This document shows positions 16,716 to 24,269 of a DNA stretch of 64,000 nucleotides, piece after piece (within the stretch, counting starts at the first letter, position 1; every line of letters begins with the position of its first letter). Origin of the DNA: UBA9732 sp963621975 (lineage in GTDB: Bacteria; Spirochaetota; Spirochaetia; Sphaerochaetales; Sphaerochaetaceae); NCBI GenBank assembly GCA_963621975.1, contig CAVFGI010000006.1:3626-67625 (forward strand). The letters are read 5' to 3'. A model generated the notes under the pieces. The model was given only the letters and a program-made list of their open reading frames with translations, was not told where the DNA came from and did no database searches. A program made the translations under genes and the position numbers.

Positions 16716-18736
16716 GTTCAGATAAAAAATCTTTATTTAAGAAAAATCCTAAAGATGAACAAATGAAAAAAGAAATAAAAGAAGAGCTTAGAAGAGAACT
16801 AGAAGCAGACAAAGCAGACAAAGCGGACAGAAGCCAAATGTCGGCTCGGCCTCGTCCAAAAATGGATTTTAACACCCTGAAGAGGCTCTTCTCTTACATG
16901 AAGCCATACAAAGCAACCCTTATCCTTGTTGCCATTTGTATCCTCATAAGTTCTGTGGCAAGTGCAGGTGCATCAATGTTCCTTCAAGCACTAATTGACT
17001 CTTACATCACTCCACTTTTGATGGTCCAAAACCCTGTCTTCACTGGACTTTTAAAGGCATTAGCCACATTTGCGGCTATTTTTGTGATTGGAGTTCTTTC
17101 TTCTCTTGTTTACACGAGACTTATGGTGAAGGTTGCCCAAGGAACACTTAAGAGTATTAGAGATGATATGTTCAACAAAATGCAGAGTCTCCCAATTAGC
17201 TTCTTTGACACCCATACTCACGGTGAAATCATGAGCCTTTATACAAACGATTCAGACACCTTAAGGCAAATGATTACTCAATCAATGGGGCAACTAGTGT
17301 CATCGGCATTTACCATTGTTACAGTATTTATCTGCATGCTATATCAAAGCGTATGGTTGACTTGTGTAGTCTGCTTTATAGTCTTTGCCGTGATGCGCTT
17401 GATAAAAGTCTTTATTTCCAAAATTGGAAAATTCTCCATAGCGCAACAGACATCACTTGCTAAACTCAATGGATATGTTGAAGAAATGGTCAACGGACAG
17501 AAGGTTATCAAAGTTTTCTGTCATGAAGATAAAAACTATGAAGGACTTGAAGAAAAGAATAGAGAATGGGCAAAAAATGCATATTTGACCACAAGCATGG
17601 CAAATACAATGATGCCAATGATGAATTCTGTAGGCTACATTTGTTATGTTTTTATTGCCATCATTGGTGGTTACATGGCAATAAGTAAAACATCAAATTT
17701 GTGTCTTGCAGGCATCAACACGTTGTCCTTGGGTACAATTGCATCCTTCTTAACTCTCTCAAGAAACTTCATCAACCCAATTTCGCAAATTTCCAACCAG
17801 TTCAACTCTATAGTTATTGCTCTCGCTGGTGCTTCTAGAATCTTTGCCTTCATGGATGAAAAACCTGAAGTAGACAACGGCTACGTTACACTAGTTAACG
17901 TCACAGAGAACCCAGATGGTACACTTTCTGAAACCAAGGAGCACACTGGTCTTTGGGCTTGGAAACATCCACATGGCGACGGCACTCTTACCTACACCAA
18001 ACTGGAAGGACGCATTGTATTTGACCACGTAGACTTTAGCTATGTTCCTGGCAAGGAAATCTTGCATGACATCACTTTGTACGCTGAGCCCGGACAAAAA
18101 ATTGCATTTGTAGGTGCAACTGGTGCAGGCAAGACCACTATCACCAACCTCATTAATCGCTTCTACGACATTGCAGATGGAAAAATCCGTTATGACGGCA
18201 TCAACATTAACAAAATCAAGAAAGCCGATTTACGCCGCTCCCTAGGCATTGTCCTCCAAGACGTCAACCTCTTCACTGGCACCGTCATGGAAAATATCCG
18301 CTACGGCAATCCAGAGGCCACAGACGAGCAGTGCATTGCCGCCGCCAAGCTCTCCAATGCCGATAACTTCATCCGTATGCTTCCAGAGGGCTACAACACT
18401 GTCCTCAAAGGGGACGGTAGTGGACTATCTCAAGGGCAGCGCCAGCTTCTTTCAATTGCCCGCGCAGCTGTCTCCAATCCACCAGTCATGATTTTGGATG
18501 AAGCTACCTCCTCAATCGATACCCGTACAGAAGCCCTCGTCCAAAGTGGTATGGACCGCCTCATGAATGGCCGTACCGTCTTTGTGATTGCCCACCGCCT
18601 CTCCACCGTTCAGAATTCCGATGTCATTATGGTTCTCGACCATGGACGTATCATTGAACGAGGTAATCACGAGAAGCTTATTGCGGAAAATGGGGTGTAC
18701 CATGATCTATACATGGGATCCTTTGAACTAGAGTAA
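16712..18736 (+). CDS. ABC exporter half-transporter B (catalytic ATP site)
   Basis: 674 residues. A charged N-terminal extension rich in Lys/Glu/Asp (about 1-50, including repeated DKA) precedes the ABC_membrane domain (about 55-370). The C-terminal ATPase domain has Walker A GATGAGKTT, signature LSQGQRQ and Walker B ILDEATSSID with the catalytic Glu present. An insertion of about 50 residues between the membrane and ATPase domains (around 400-440, with HTGLWAWKHPHGDGT) is typical of this half of heterodimeric exporters. It partners the preceding gene. Codon choice becomes more C-rich at third positions in the last 700 bases than in the first part of the gene. Substrate unknown; multidrug export is the default guess. 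Confidence 0.9.
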   Translation: MSSDKKSLFKKNPKDEQMKKEIKEELRRELEADKADKADRSQMSARPRPKMDFNTLKRLFSYMKPYKATLILVAICILISSVASAGASMFLQALIDSYITPLLMVQNPVFTGLLKALATFAAIFVIGVLSSLVYTRLMVKVAQGTLKSIRDDMFNKMQSLPISFFDTHTHGEIMSLYTNDSDTLRQMITQSMGQLVSSAFTIVTVFICMLYQSVWLTCVVCFIVFAVMRLIKVFISKIGKFSIAQQTSLAKLNGYVEEMVNGQKVIKVFCHEDKNYEGLEEKNREWAKNAYLTTSMANTMMPMMNSVGYICYVFIAIIGGYMAISKTSNLCLAGINTLSLGTIASFLTLSRNFINPISQISNQFNSIVIALAGASRIFAFMDEKPEVDNGYVTLVNVTENPDGTLSETKEHTGLWAWKHPHGDGTLTYTKLEGRIVFDHVDFSYVPGKEILHDITLYAEPGQKIAFVGATGAGKTTITNLINRFYDIADGKIRYDGININKIKKADLRRSLGIVLQDVNLFTGTVMENIRYGNPEATDEQCIAAAKLSNADNFIRMLPEGYNTVLKGDGSGLSQGQRQLLSIARAAVSNPPVMILDEATSSIDTRTEALVQSGMDRLMNGRTVFVIAHRLSTVQNSDVIMVLDHGRIIERGNHEKLIAENGVYHDLYMGSFELE

Positions 18737-18892
18737 ATTCTTGGTATTTGGGCGAACTGCGTTGTTGCTACAGGATGAGCCGTACTAAGTTGTACTGTCT
18801 CATCCTTTGCTTCTAGCATTTCATCCCAAGTACCTGCGAATTGAAATTCTTGGTATTTGGGCGAACTGCGTTGTCGCTACAGGATGAGCCGT
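18735..18892. repeat. Imperfect palindromic repeat element with a duplicated left arm
   Basis: A 49-bp sequence occurs twice (18735-18783 and 18844-18892) with one mismatch (T/C). Between the copies, 18796-18843 is an imperfect reverse complement of the first copy: GGATGAG pairs with CTCATCC, and ATTCTTGGTATTTGGG with CCCAAGTACCTGCGAAT. The first copy plus the spacer thus forms a long hairpin-like element of about 105 bp. The second copy lacks a right arm and runs directly into the gene relic. The first copy begins within the stop codon of the exporter gene. It looks like a non-coding repeat of the REP/MITE kind, but no flanking target duplication could be assigned. Confidence 0.65.
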
Positions 18893-19238
18893 GCAGCCGG
18901 GGGTATACGTAATGGTGTAGTGATTGCTTCAAAGACAGGGGAAGAAGAGCTTTATCTTGTGTTTGGTGAGGCATACGAGGATGGCGATATAATTCGCTTC
19001 TCATTCAAAAGCAAATATAGAAACAAGAGGGGAGAGTGTTTTTGCTTCTAGGAATGCTTTTGACGGAGTTATAGCGTCTTCTTCTCATGGCAAGTGGCCG
19101 TACGGTAGCAGGGGCATAAACAGAGACAGCAACGCTGAACTCTATCTCGATTTTGGAAGAAAGGTTTCTGTTGACAGGATTTTCTTCTATACAAGGGCCG
19201 ACTTTCCACATGATGCAAGGATTTTCATTTTAGTTTGA
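18893..19238 (+). pseudogene. Frameshifted relic of a discoidin (F5/8 type C)-like carbohydrate-binding protein
   Basis: Two open segments in different frames join into one protein-like sequence. Frame A (18893 to about 19034) reads ...GEEELYLVFGEAYEDGDIIRF. Frame B (about 19035-19238) reads SVFASRNAFDGVIASSSHG, then KWPYGSRGINRDSNAELYLD and FGRKVSVDRIFFYTRADFPH before a TGA. The ordering (A-DG, HG-WP, AELxLDFG, VDRIxxYxRADFPHD) resembles discoidin-like domains of carbohydrate-active proteins. A one-base frameshift separates the two parts, and no start or signal peptide exists because the 49-bp repeat abuts the 5' end. It is a decayed 3' fragment; the parent gene is not in the window. Confidence 0.6.
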
Positions 19239-19242
19239 GCCT

Positions 19243-19324
19243 TTTCTACTAATTTTGACGCAATTTAAAAATTTTAGTAGAAAGTTTCTACTAAAATTTA
19301 AAAAAAGCTCATTTTTAGTAGAAA
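19243..19324. repeat. Cluster of TAGTAGAAA inverted repeats
   Basis: AAATTTTAGTAGAAA (19269-19283) and its exact reverse complement (19285-19299) flank a single G, giving 15-bp arms. The core TAGTAGAAA recurs outside the palindrome as TTTCTACTA at 19243-19251 and TAGTAGAAA at 19316-19324, so four copies lie within about 80 bp. It sits between the gene relic and the convergent minus-strand genes. It could be a bidirectional terminator or a protein-binding cluster. The remainder up to 19412 shows nothing else. Confidence 0.6.
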
Positions 19325-19412
19325 ATTTTGAACCAGCCTTTCCGTGAGCCTTCTGCTGTTTGGCCAGGCATAATTCCTTCAACTGATAATTTAGGGACAT
19401 TGTGTCCTTATT

Positions 19413-19976
19413 TTATTCAAAGGTGATTAATGATTGAATTATGTTGAATAGGCGTAACCTGCGAAGGCGCATGGCGGGACGTTGAAGGAAGAAAATATCG
19501 GTGGCTTCCCAAGCAAAAACCCATGCAATGATGTCAATTATGTTGTAAATAATCTGGTTCTCTCCACTATTTTTTAGAAAGATGTTGAGGGCAAAAATAA
19601 CAGCAGAAACAGACACCATTATAATTGTTTGTGCCATATTTTTCTGTAGTTCCCGCACTACCTCTGTAAATTCGTTGTGATAATAGTTGTGTATCGCTGA
19701 AGTGTAAACCTCTTTTTCTTCTTCAGAAAGGGAGGCCCCTTCAAAAACAAAGTGTAGTGAAGAATCTGGTCTAAGATGTTTTATGCTATGTTCAATGAAC
19801 TGGGCAACCTCTTCTGTAATACAAGGATCTCCATTTGGAGAAAGAGGAGAAAGAAAGTCATAGCCCTTAGAAAGTCCAATTTTTACTAGTTTGTGACCAT
19901 TCTTGTCTGTGTTCGATTTCTTTAATAGCTTTATTTCTTCTGCAAGGTTTCTAAAAGCTCTTTTTCTTTCAAACAT
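19413..19976 (-). CDS. Conserved hypothetical membrane protein, two predicted spans
   Basis: About 187 residues. The N-terminal two thirds are soluble and charged (about 1-115, including a TSAIHNYYHNEF segment). Then follow two hydrophobic spans (about 118-135 and 145-162, the latter INIDIIAWVFAWEA-like with a Trp) and a basic C-terminus containing RPAMRLRRLRLFNI. Function unknown. It is the last gene of a minus-strand cassette of three; the transglutaminase-like gene ends 6 bases before its TTG alternative start at 19982. ATG 19976 was preferred, with AGAGG upstream; TTG at 19982 is also possible. Confidence 0.6.
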   Translation of the reverse strand: MFERKRAFRNLAEEIKLLKKSNTDKNGHKLVKIGLSKGYDFLSPLSPNGDPCITEEVAQFIEHSIKHLRPDSSLHFVFEGASLSEEEKEVYTSAIHNYYHNEFTEVVRELQKNMAQTIIMVSVSAVIFALNIFLKNSGENQIIYNIIDIIAWVFAWEATDIFFLQRPAMRLRRLRLFNIIQSLITFE

Positions 19977-19988
19977 TTGCAAAAACCT

Positions 19989-20684
19989 CTAATTTCTAAT
20001 TCTCTTTACATTGGCGTTCATTAGATGTCTGCCAAGGTTTTGGAATACAAAAGCTTTAAGTGGAGACATTTCTTGGTGATGTTCTATCAAGAGGGCATCT
20101 GGATTGTCATACACACCAAAATCCTTGTTTATTCCTTCACTTTGAATATAGGTATTATTTCGATTGAAATCAATTACGGGGTGACGAAAATTCCGCACAG
20201 CCACACCGTAGCCACAAAAGGCGCCCGTACAGGAAGGATGTAATTTCTGCAGATTTTCTAAATAAGCTTTATCAAGGATGAATGCCTCTAGTTCATACCA
20301 CACCTTATCCAAATAGACTTCCACCCAACTATGAAACACATTTTTGGGCGCTAGAGCATATACAAGTCCTGTCATGGCGCCCTTTTGGAGTTTTTTATCT
20401 ATTGTGAAACCATGAACACGACAAGGAATGTTGCAACCACGCAATAGAGCCATGAACAGAGTTCCTTTTGTATTACATTGACCATAACCGTCAGCTAGCA
20501 CCTTAGAAGCCGGGATATCATCATTGGTGTTGTATCCAAATAAAATTTCGTCCCGAACATAGTTATAGATGGCTTTTATGCGCTCAAACTCTCCTAATGT
20601 ACGCCATTTGCGCTCTTTAATGAGCTTTTGTATTTCTGGGTTGGAAAAATCCAACATTCTAGTTTCTGCTAAGTATCTATTCAT
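19989..20684 (-). CDS. Transglutaminase-like (papain-fold) protein
   Basis: 231 residues. The transglutaminase-core pattern is visible: helix ERIKAIYNYVRDEILFGYN, nucleophile Cys in GYGQCNTKGTLFMALLRGCNIPCR, His in NVFHSWVEVYL, followed by VWYELEAFILD, where the acidic partner is expected. There is no signal peptide or membrane span, so it is probably cytoplasmic or acts at the inner face with its two membrane neighbours. Such domains act as cysteine proteases or amide cross-linkers; the substrate is unknown. Middle gene of the three-gene minus-strand cassette. Confidence 0.75.
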   Translation of the reverse strand: MNRYLAETRMLDFSNPEIQKLIKERKWRTLGEFERIKAIYNYVRDEILFGYNTNDDIPASKVLADGYGQCNTKGTLFMALLRGCNIPCRVHGFTIDKKLQKGAMTGLVYALAPKNVFHSWVEVYLDKVWYELEAFILDKAYLENLQKLHPSCTGAFCGYGVAVRNFRHPVIDFNRNNTYIQSEGINKDFGVYDNPDALLIEHHQEMSPLKAFVFQNLGRHLMNANVKRIRN

Positions 20685-20696
20685 TTTTGTAATTTC

Positions 20697-21185
20697 TCAA
20701 AATAAACTAACGATTCCTGCGCTTAGAGCTGCCACTATTGCAAATAGTGGAATACCACGTAGAAAAGAGCCAACATGCTTTGTGGGGTCTTGGTAATATT
20801 CCTTTTCAGGTAAGAAAGAGAACCGTGTGCGTTTTGTATTACGCCACCACAAAAGGTCAATGATTAAAAGGTCAAAAAGACCTAAACCTTCTCCTAGTAG
20901 GAGAAAATATAGGAAAGCTGAAAGAAAGCTATCAAAAGAGAGAAAGTTCTTAAATATAATACCAATGGCAGAAAATAAAATGGTGAAAAAAACAAGATTA
21001 CCCAATAAGGCTGAAACCATAGTTTTCCCTTTTGGTTCCTCTGTTTTCAGAGTCTCTTGGACGCGAGCTTGGACAGCATTTGGATATGAGCGCAGTCCAA
21101 CAAGGTTTTTCTTGTCATTTCCAGTACCAAGAAAGCAAGCTCCCCAATACAAAAAATAAAAAGCTATTAAAATAATCCATTTCAT
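20697..21185 (-). CDS. Conserved hypothetical four-span membrane protein
   Basis: 162 residues with about four hydrophobic spans (residues 1-20, 58-78, 84-105, 143-162). It has a soluble loop after span 1 containing GTGNDKKNLVGLRSYPNAVQ, and a loop before span 4 rich in Arg/Lys/Phe. The FLGTGNDKKN and RSYP elements look conserved, as in small permease-like proteins annotated in gut bacteria, but no function is known. It has the cassette's best ribosome-binding site (GAAGGAG) and is its first gene. AGTTAG-N6-CTAACT (21215-21232), an inverted repeat 30 bases upstream, might be an operator. Confidence 0.6.
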   Translation of the reverse strand: MKWIILIAFYFLYWGACFLGTGNDKKNLVGLRSYPNAVQARVQETLKTEEPKGKTMVSALLGNLVFFTILFSAIGIIFKNFLSFDSFLSAFLYFLLLGEGLGLFDLLIIDLLWWRNTKRTRFSFLPEKEYYQDPTKHVGSFLRGIPLFAIVAALSAGIVSLF

Positions 21186-21318
21186 TGCCTTTTTCTCCTT
21201 CTTGATCTCTTTGTAGTTAGTTTACTCTAACTCCTGTTACTTTGAAAAGTCTACATTTATGGTTAATTTTAAGCCTTTTATGTATACTTTATTCTCAGAC
21301 TCCAATAGGATGATGAAT

Positions 21319-21717
21319 ATGAGCATGAAAATTGTAGTTATAGATGGTCAGGGTGGCAGTATTGGTAGAGCAATAGTTGAAAAAATAGTTGCTAAGGGGC
21401 TTCAAGATAACCTAATTTGTATTGGAACCAATGCTACGGCTACAGCAAATATGTTAAAAGGTGGTGCAAGGCAAGGAGCAACGGGAGAGAATCCCGTGGT
21501 AGTGGCATGCAGGGATGCTTCATACATCATTGGTCCACTTGGTATTGTTTTAGCAGATTCCATGCTTGGGGAAATAACTCCAAATATGGCAAGAGCGGTT
21601 GGAGCTAGTAATGCTCATAAAATTCTTATTCCAGTTAATAAATGTGTAACGGTTTCTGGCGTTAAGCCAATGAGTTTAAATGAGTATATTGATGAAGCTA
21701 TTGCTAGCTTGACTTAA
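21319..21717 (+). CDS. DUF3842 family protein
   Basis: About 132 residues from ATG 21319 (MSMKIVVIDGQGGSIG), with AGGA eight bases upstream. An in-frame reading from 21259 adds a poorly conserved lead. The N-terminus is a Rossmann-like glycine-rich strand-turn-helix (VVIDGQGGSIGRAIVE). Later segments are IGTNATATANMLKGGARQGATGEN and GPLGIVLADSMLGEITPNMARAVG. This family is found in spirochaetes and anaerobic Firmicutes; it may bind a nucleotide, but no activity is established. The stop is followed by the inverted-repeat array leading to the metal transporter. Confidence 0.85.
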   Translation: MSMKIVVIDGQGGSIGRAIVEKIVAKGLQDNLICIGTNATATANMLKGGARQGATGENPVVVACRDASYIIGPLGIVLADSMLGEITPNMARAVGASNAHKILIPVNKCVTVSGVKPMSLNEYIDEAIASLT

Positions 21718-21740
21718 AATGCTAGAAATAACACAATAGA

Positions 21741-21795
21741 AGTAGGTCATGAAGGCCTGCTTTAGGGATGAACCCTAAACTTAATGTACTTAAGT
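21741..21795 (+). promoter_or_regulatory. Three abutting inverted repeats before the metal-transporter operon
   Basis: IR1: AGTAGGTC-ATGAA-GGCCTGCT (21741-21761; pairing includes G-U pairs, so it fits RNA). IR2: TTTAGGG-ATGAA-CCCTAAA (21761-21779; perfect, 7-bp arms). IR3: ACTTAA-TGTAC-TTAAGT (21779-21795; perfect, 6-bp arms). Each has a 5-nt centre, IR1 and IR2 have the same centre ATGAA, and neighbours share their boundary base. The last one overlaps the possible GTG start of the ATPase gene. IR2 has the 19-bp length and TTAGG...CCTAA outline of DtxR/TroR-type operators; alternatively the set is an RNA regulator of translation. Confidence 0.6.
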
Positions 21796-22450
21796 GCGCC
21801 AAGAGGGCATCATTTTTGCAAAAAACAAGAGTGAAAAGTTGTCCGCAAATACAATCCTTGAAATTCAAAACATCTCTGTTTTCTATAATGCTACGCCTGT
21901 GATTGAGAACTTTTCTCTTATTCTTAAAGAAGGAGAAAGAATTGTAATTGAAGGCCCAAATGGATGTGGTAAAACAACTCTTCTGAAGGCAATTCTAGGT
22001 AATGTCAAACCTTCCAAGGGAAGGATTTATATTTCAAGTAATACAAGGACAGCATATTGCAAACAAGGTTTTGCAGAGACAAAAGCACCAATATCGGTAT
22101 ATGAAGTGGTGGCAATGGGGCTTTACAAGCAGGAAAAGAAAGATCTGGCGCGTGTTGAGCAGGCTATGAGAGAGACTGGGGTGAGTCAACTGGCTAGTAG
22201 ACGTTTTGGAGATTTGTCTGGAGGAGAGAAACAGCGTGTAAGTCTTGCAAGATGTTTTTGTCAGGACGCGAATTTGCTGTTGATGGATGAGCCGTCGTCT
22301 TTTTTGGATGTGGCGTTCAGAGATGATTTTGTTACTATGATGAGAACTCTTCCGGAGTATATGGCCGCCATTGTGGTGACACATGATGCTCAGTTAACAC
22401 AGGCCTTGGGATGGCCAATTGTAAAATGGGGGGAGAAATGCAAAGAGTAA
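21794..22450 (+). CDS. Metal (Zn/Mn/Fe-type) ABC transporter ATP-binding protein
   Basis: 218 residues in the ZnuC/TroB-like class. Walker A GPNGCGKTT, Q-loop CKQGF, signature LSGGEKQR, Walker B LLMDEPSS, H-loop VVTHD. The start is uncertain: GTG 21794 lies in the third inverted repeat and has no ribosome-binding site, whereas TTG 21839 would remove 15 residues and still leave the whole ATPase fold (ILEIQNISVFYN). The membrane subunit overlaps its end. The genes are in the order ATPase - permease - binding protein. Metal specificity cannot be read from the sequence. Confidence 0.85.
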   Translation: MRQEGIIFAKNKSEKLSANTILEIQNISVFYNATPVIENFSLILKEGERIVIEGPNGCGKTTLLKAILGNVKPSKGRIYISSNTRTAYCKQGFAETKAPISVYEVVAMGLYKQEKKDLARVEQAMRETGVSQLASRRFGDLSGGEKQRVSLARCFCQDANLLLMDEPSSFLDVAFRDDFVTMMRTLPEYMAAIVVTHDAQLTQALGWPIVKWGEKCKE

Positions 22451-23265
22451 TATCGCTTTTAGCTCTCAAGCCTATTTTGTATGGCTTGATTGGAATGGTT
22501 ATAAGTGGCATCTCATTTCCTGTTGCAGGTGTAATTGTAGTACAAAATGGGCTTATCTCAATGCGATACATGCTTATGCATGGAGTAATCTTGGGTGGGG
22601 TGGCTGCTGTGGTGTTGGATATACCAATGTTGGTTGCAGTTATCCCCTTGAATGTTATTTTGGTACTAATTATGGTGCGACTAAACAAAGAGGGGCGAAC
22701 TCTTTCCGTTGCGAGTACTGCCATGATGGTCTGTACTATGGGGTTGGCATCGCTGGTAAGTCATGTCTTTGACGTACCTGCCAAGGATACGCTGGAAGTG
22801 TTGTGGGGAAGCCCGTTTGCACTTACTAGAATTGACTTGATTTTACTTATAATCTTGGGTGTTCTTACGATTTCTTATGTAAGTATTTTTTTTAGGCCTA
22901 TATCTATGTTGTTTTTTGATAAAGATATAGCGTCTTCTATGAGGGTACCTGTTAGAGTTCACAACACTATCATGGTACTTACAGTTGCGCTGATTGTATC
23001 GGTGGCAATGAGGGTTTTGGGAGCACTTTTAATTGATGCTCTTTTGGTTTTGCCCGTGGTTGGAACTGGTAAAAGAGCAAAAAGCTTAAAGCAGCTATTT
23101 ATTCAAAGTTCTGTTACTGGATTAGTACTTTCTTTGGTGGGATATCTTTTGGCATTGTTGTGGAATTTGCCTGTTAGTGGAACATTAGCACTACTGGCTG
23201 TCCTAGTGTTTGTATTGAATTCTTTGTTTAGCGGTTTTTGCAAAAAAATTTTAATTTCTTTTTAG
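22438..23265 (+). CDS. Metal ABC transporter permease (ABC-3 family)
   Basis: About 275 residues with seven to eight hydrophobic spans, as in ZnuB/TroC/D. Family features are seen: the early segment RYMLMHGVILGGV, and RVLGALLIDALLVLPV, equivalent to the conserved G-x-LLxxALLxxPA. ATG 22438 behind GGGGGAG is preferred to an upstream ATG at 22411, which would overlap the ATPase gene by 40 bases. It overlaps the ATPase stop by 13 bases, pointing to coupled translation. Confidence 0.87.
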   Translation: MQRVISLLALKPILYGLIGMVISGISFPVAGVIVVQNGLISMRYMLMHGVILGGVAAVVLDIPMLVAVIPLNVILVLIMVRLNKEGRTLSVASTAMMVCTMGLASLVSHVFDVPAKDTLEVLWGSPFALTRIDLILLIILGVLTISYVSIFFRPISMLFFDKDIASSMRVPVRVHNTIMVLTVALIVSVAMRVLGALLIDALLVLPVVGTGKRAKSLKQLFIQSSVTGLVLSLVGYLLALLWNLPVSGTLALLAVLVFVLNSLFSGFCKKILISF

Positions 23266-23281
23266 AAAAAGGGCGTAGAAA

Positions 23282-24055
23282 ATGAAAAACGTTTTTGGTT
23301 TATTAATTGTTGTTTTTTTGACTTGTGCAGTATGCTTTGCACAAGCTGTGAATGAAGAAAACTCAACTAACGCTACCTATGTTGCCTCCACGAGTTGGGT
23401 TGCTGCTATTGCAGAATTGGCAGGAATTGATAATGTAGTCACAATTGCACCTGCAAATCTAAAGCATCCGCCTGAGTATGAGATTACTGCAGATGATATG
23501 GTCCGTGTAATTAATGCAAAACTTTTTATGCACGCAGGCTATGAGAAGATGATGAAAACTATAAGCACCGCTGCTCAGTTGGATGAGTCTAAAATTGTCA
23601 AAGTGAAAACCACAAACACTTTGGCTAACTTAAGCAATATGGTAGAGATGCTTTCAGAAAAAGCAGGAACTCAAGAAAAAGCAGAAGAACGTTTTGGAGA
23701 GTATAAAAAACTCATTGAAGAAGCAAAGGCACGTATTTTAGCTTCTCCAAACAGAGATATAGAAGTTTTTGCAAATGTTAATCAAGCAGAATTTGCTCGG
23801 GACCTTGGCCTTAATGTTGTTTCAACCTTTGGTTCTGGAGCGCTTACTTCTGATCAAATAGCAGAGGCCCATGATAAAGCATATACTCTTGTTATTGATA
23901 ACCTGCACAGCCCTGTGGCTTCTCCAATTACAGAAGTTAGTCCATCAAGTATTATTCTCACATGGCGAAATTTTCCAGACTATCTTGGTTCTAATGCTCT
24001 TTATAATGTCATAAAAGAGAATCTTGAGATGTTGTGGGAAACAGGGCTGTTTTGA
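23282..24055 (+). CDS. Metal ABC transporter substrate-binding protein (ZnuA/TroA-like)
   Basis: 257 residues with a Sec signal peptide (about 1-20, ending VCFA-QA); no lipobox. The cluster A-I binding-protein pattern is present: ASTSWVAAIAELAG, HPPEYEITADDM with a likely metal-ligand His near residue 61, and LFMHAGYEK with a second His near residue 81. Near the C-terminus are the second-lobe segments NVVSTFGSG and TLVIDNLHSP. It is shorter than usual for ZnuA (about 300) and has no His-rich loop, so high-capacity zinc binding is not indicated; manganese, iron or zinc all remain possible. Last gene of the operon. Confidence 0.8.
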   Translation: MKNVFGLLIVVFLTCAVCFAQAVNEENSTNATYVASTSWVAAIAELAGIDNVVTIAPANLKHPPEYEITADDMVRVINAKLFMHAGYEKMMKTISTAAQLDESKIVKVKTTNTLANLSNMVEMLSEKAGTQEKAEERFGEYKKLIEEAKARILASPNRDIEVFANVNQAEFARDLGLNVVSTFGSGALTSDQIAEAHDKAYTLVIDNLHSPVASPITEVSPSSIILTWRNFPDYLGSNALYNVIKENLEMLWETGLF

Positions 24056-24075
24056 CTTTGAAGTTTTGCGCTCCT

Positions 24076-24265
24076 CTTTTGATCGCATCTTTTGATCGCA
24101 TCAAAACATATTTTAGAGGTTTTTACAAAAAAGGGTTGAATAAACCCCAATTATGGGCATAATGAGCTTTGCTCGTCTGTGCGTTGCTTGACGACTCTTT
24201 TGGCTCAGGACCATATTCCTGAGAATTTTCACTTTAGAAGGATGAACAATCCTTTTAGGGGGTGC
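24076..24265 (+). promoter_or_regulatory. Structured leader upstream of the glutamine-type transporter
   Basis: The 214-base gap before glnQ contains a perfect tandem 13-bp repeat CTTTTGATCGCAT (24076-24088, 24089-24101) and several hairpins: TTTTGAT/ATCAAAA (24090-24106), GGGTT/AACCC (24133-24147), GAGC/GCTC (24164-24174), CTCAGGA/TCCTGAG (24204-24223) and AAGGAT/ATCCTT (24238-24254). The last hairpin stands directly before the Shine-Dalgarno AGGGGG at 24257-24262. The density suggests a regulatory leader. It does not match any riboswitch consensus I know. Confidence 0.45.
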
Positions 24266-24269
24266 CAAG

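Noticed and set aside
21741..21795. Known riboswitch classes (fluoride, yybP-ykoY, NiCo)
   Set aside because: The three hairpins lack the conserved junction sequences of these classes, so no named riboswitch is claimed.
22335..22724. 129-codon minus-strand open frame over the metal permease
   Set aside because: Antisense to a clear membrane protein; threonine/isoleucine-rich shadow composition.
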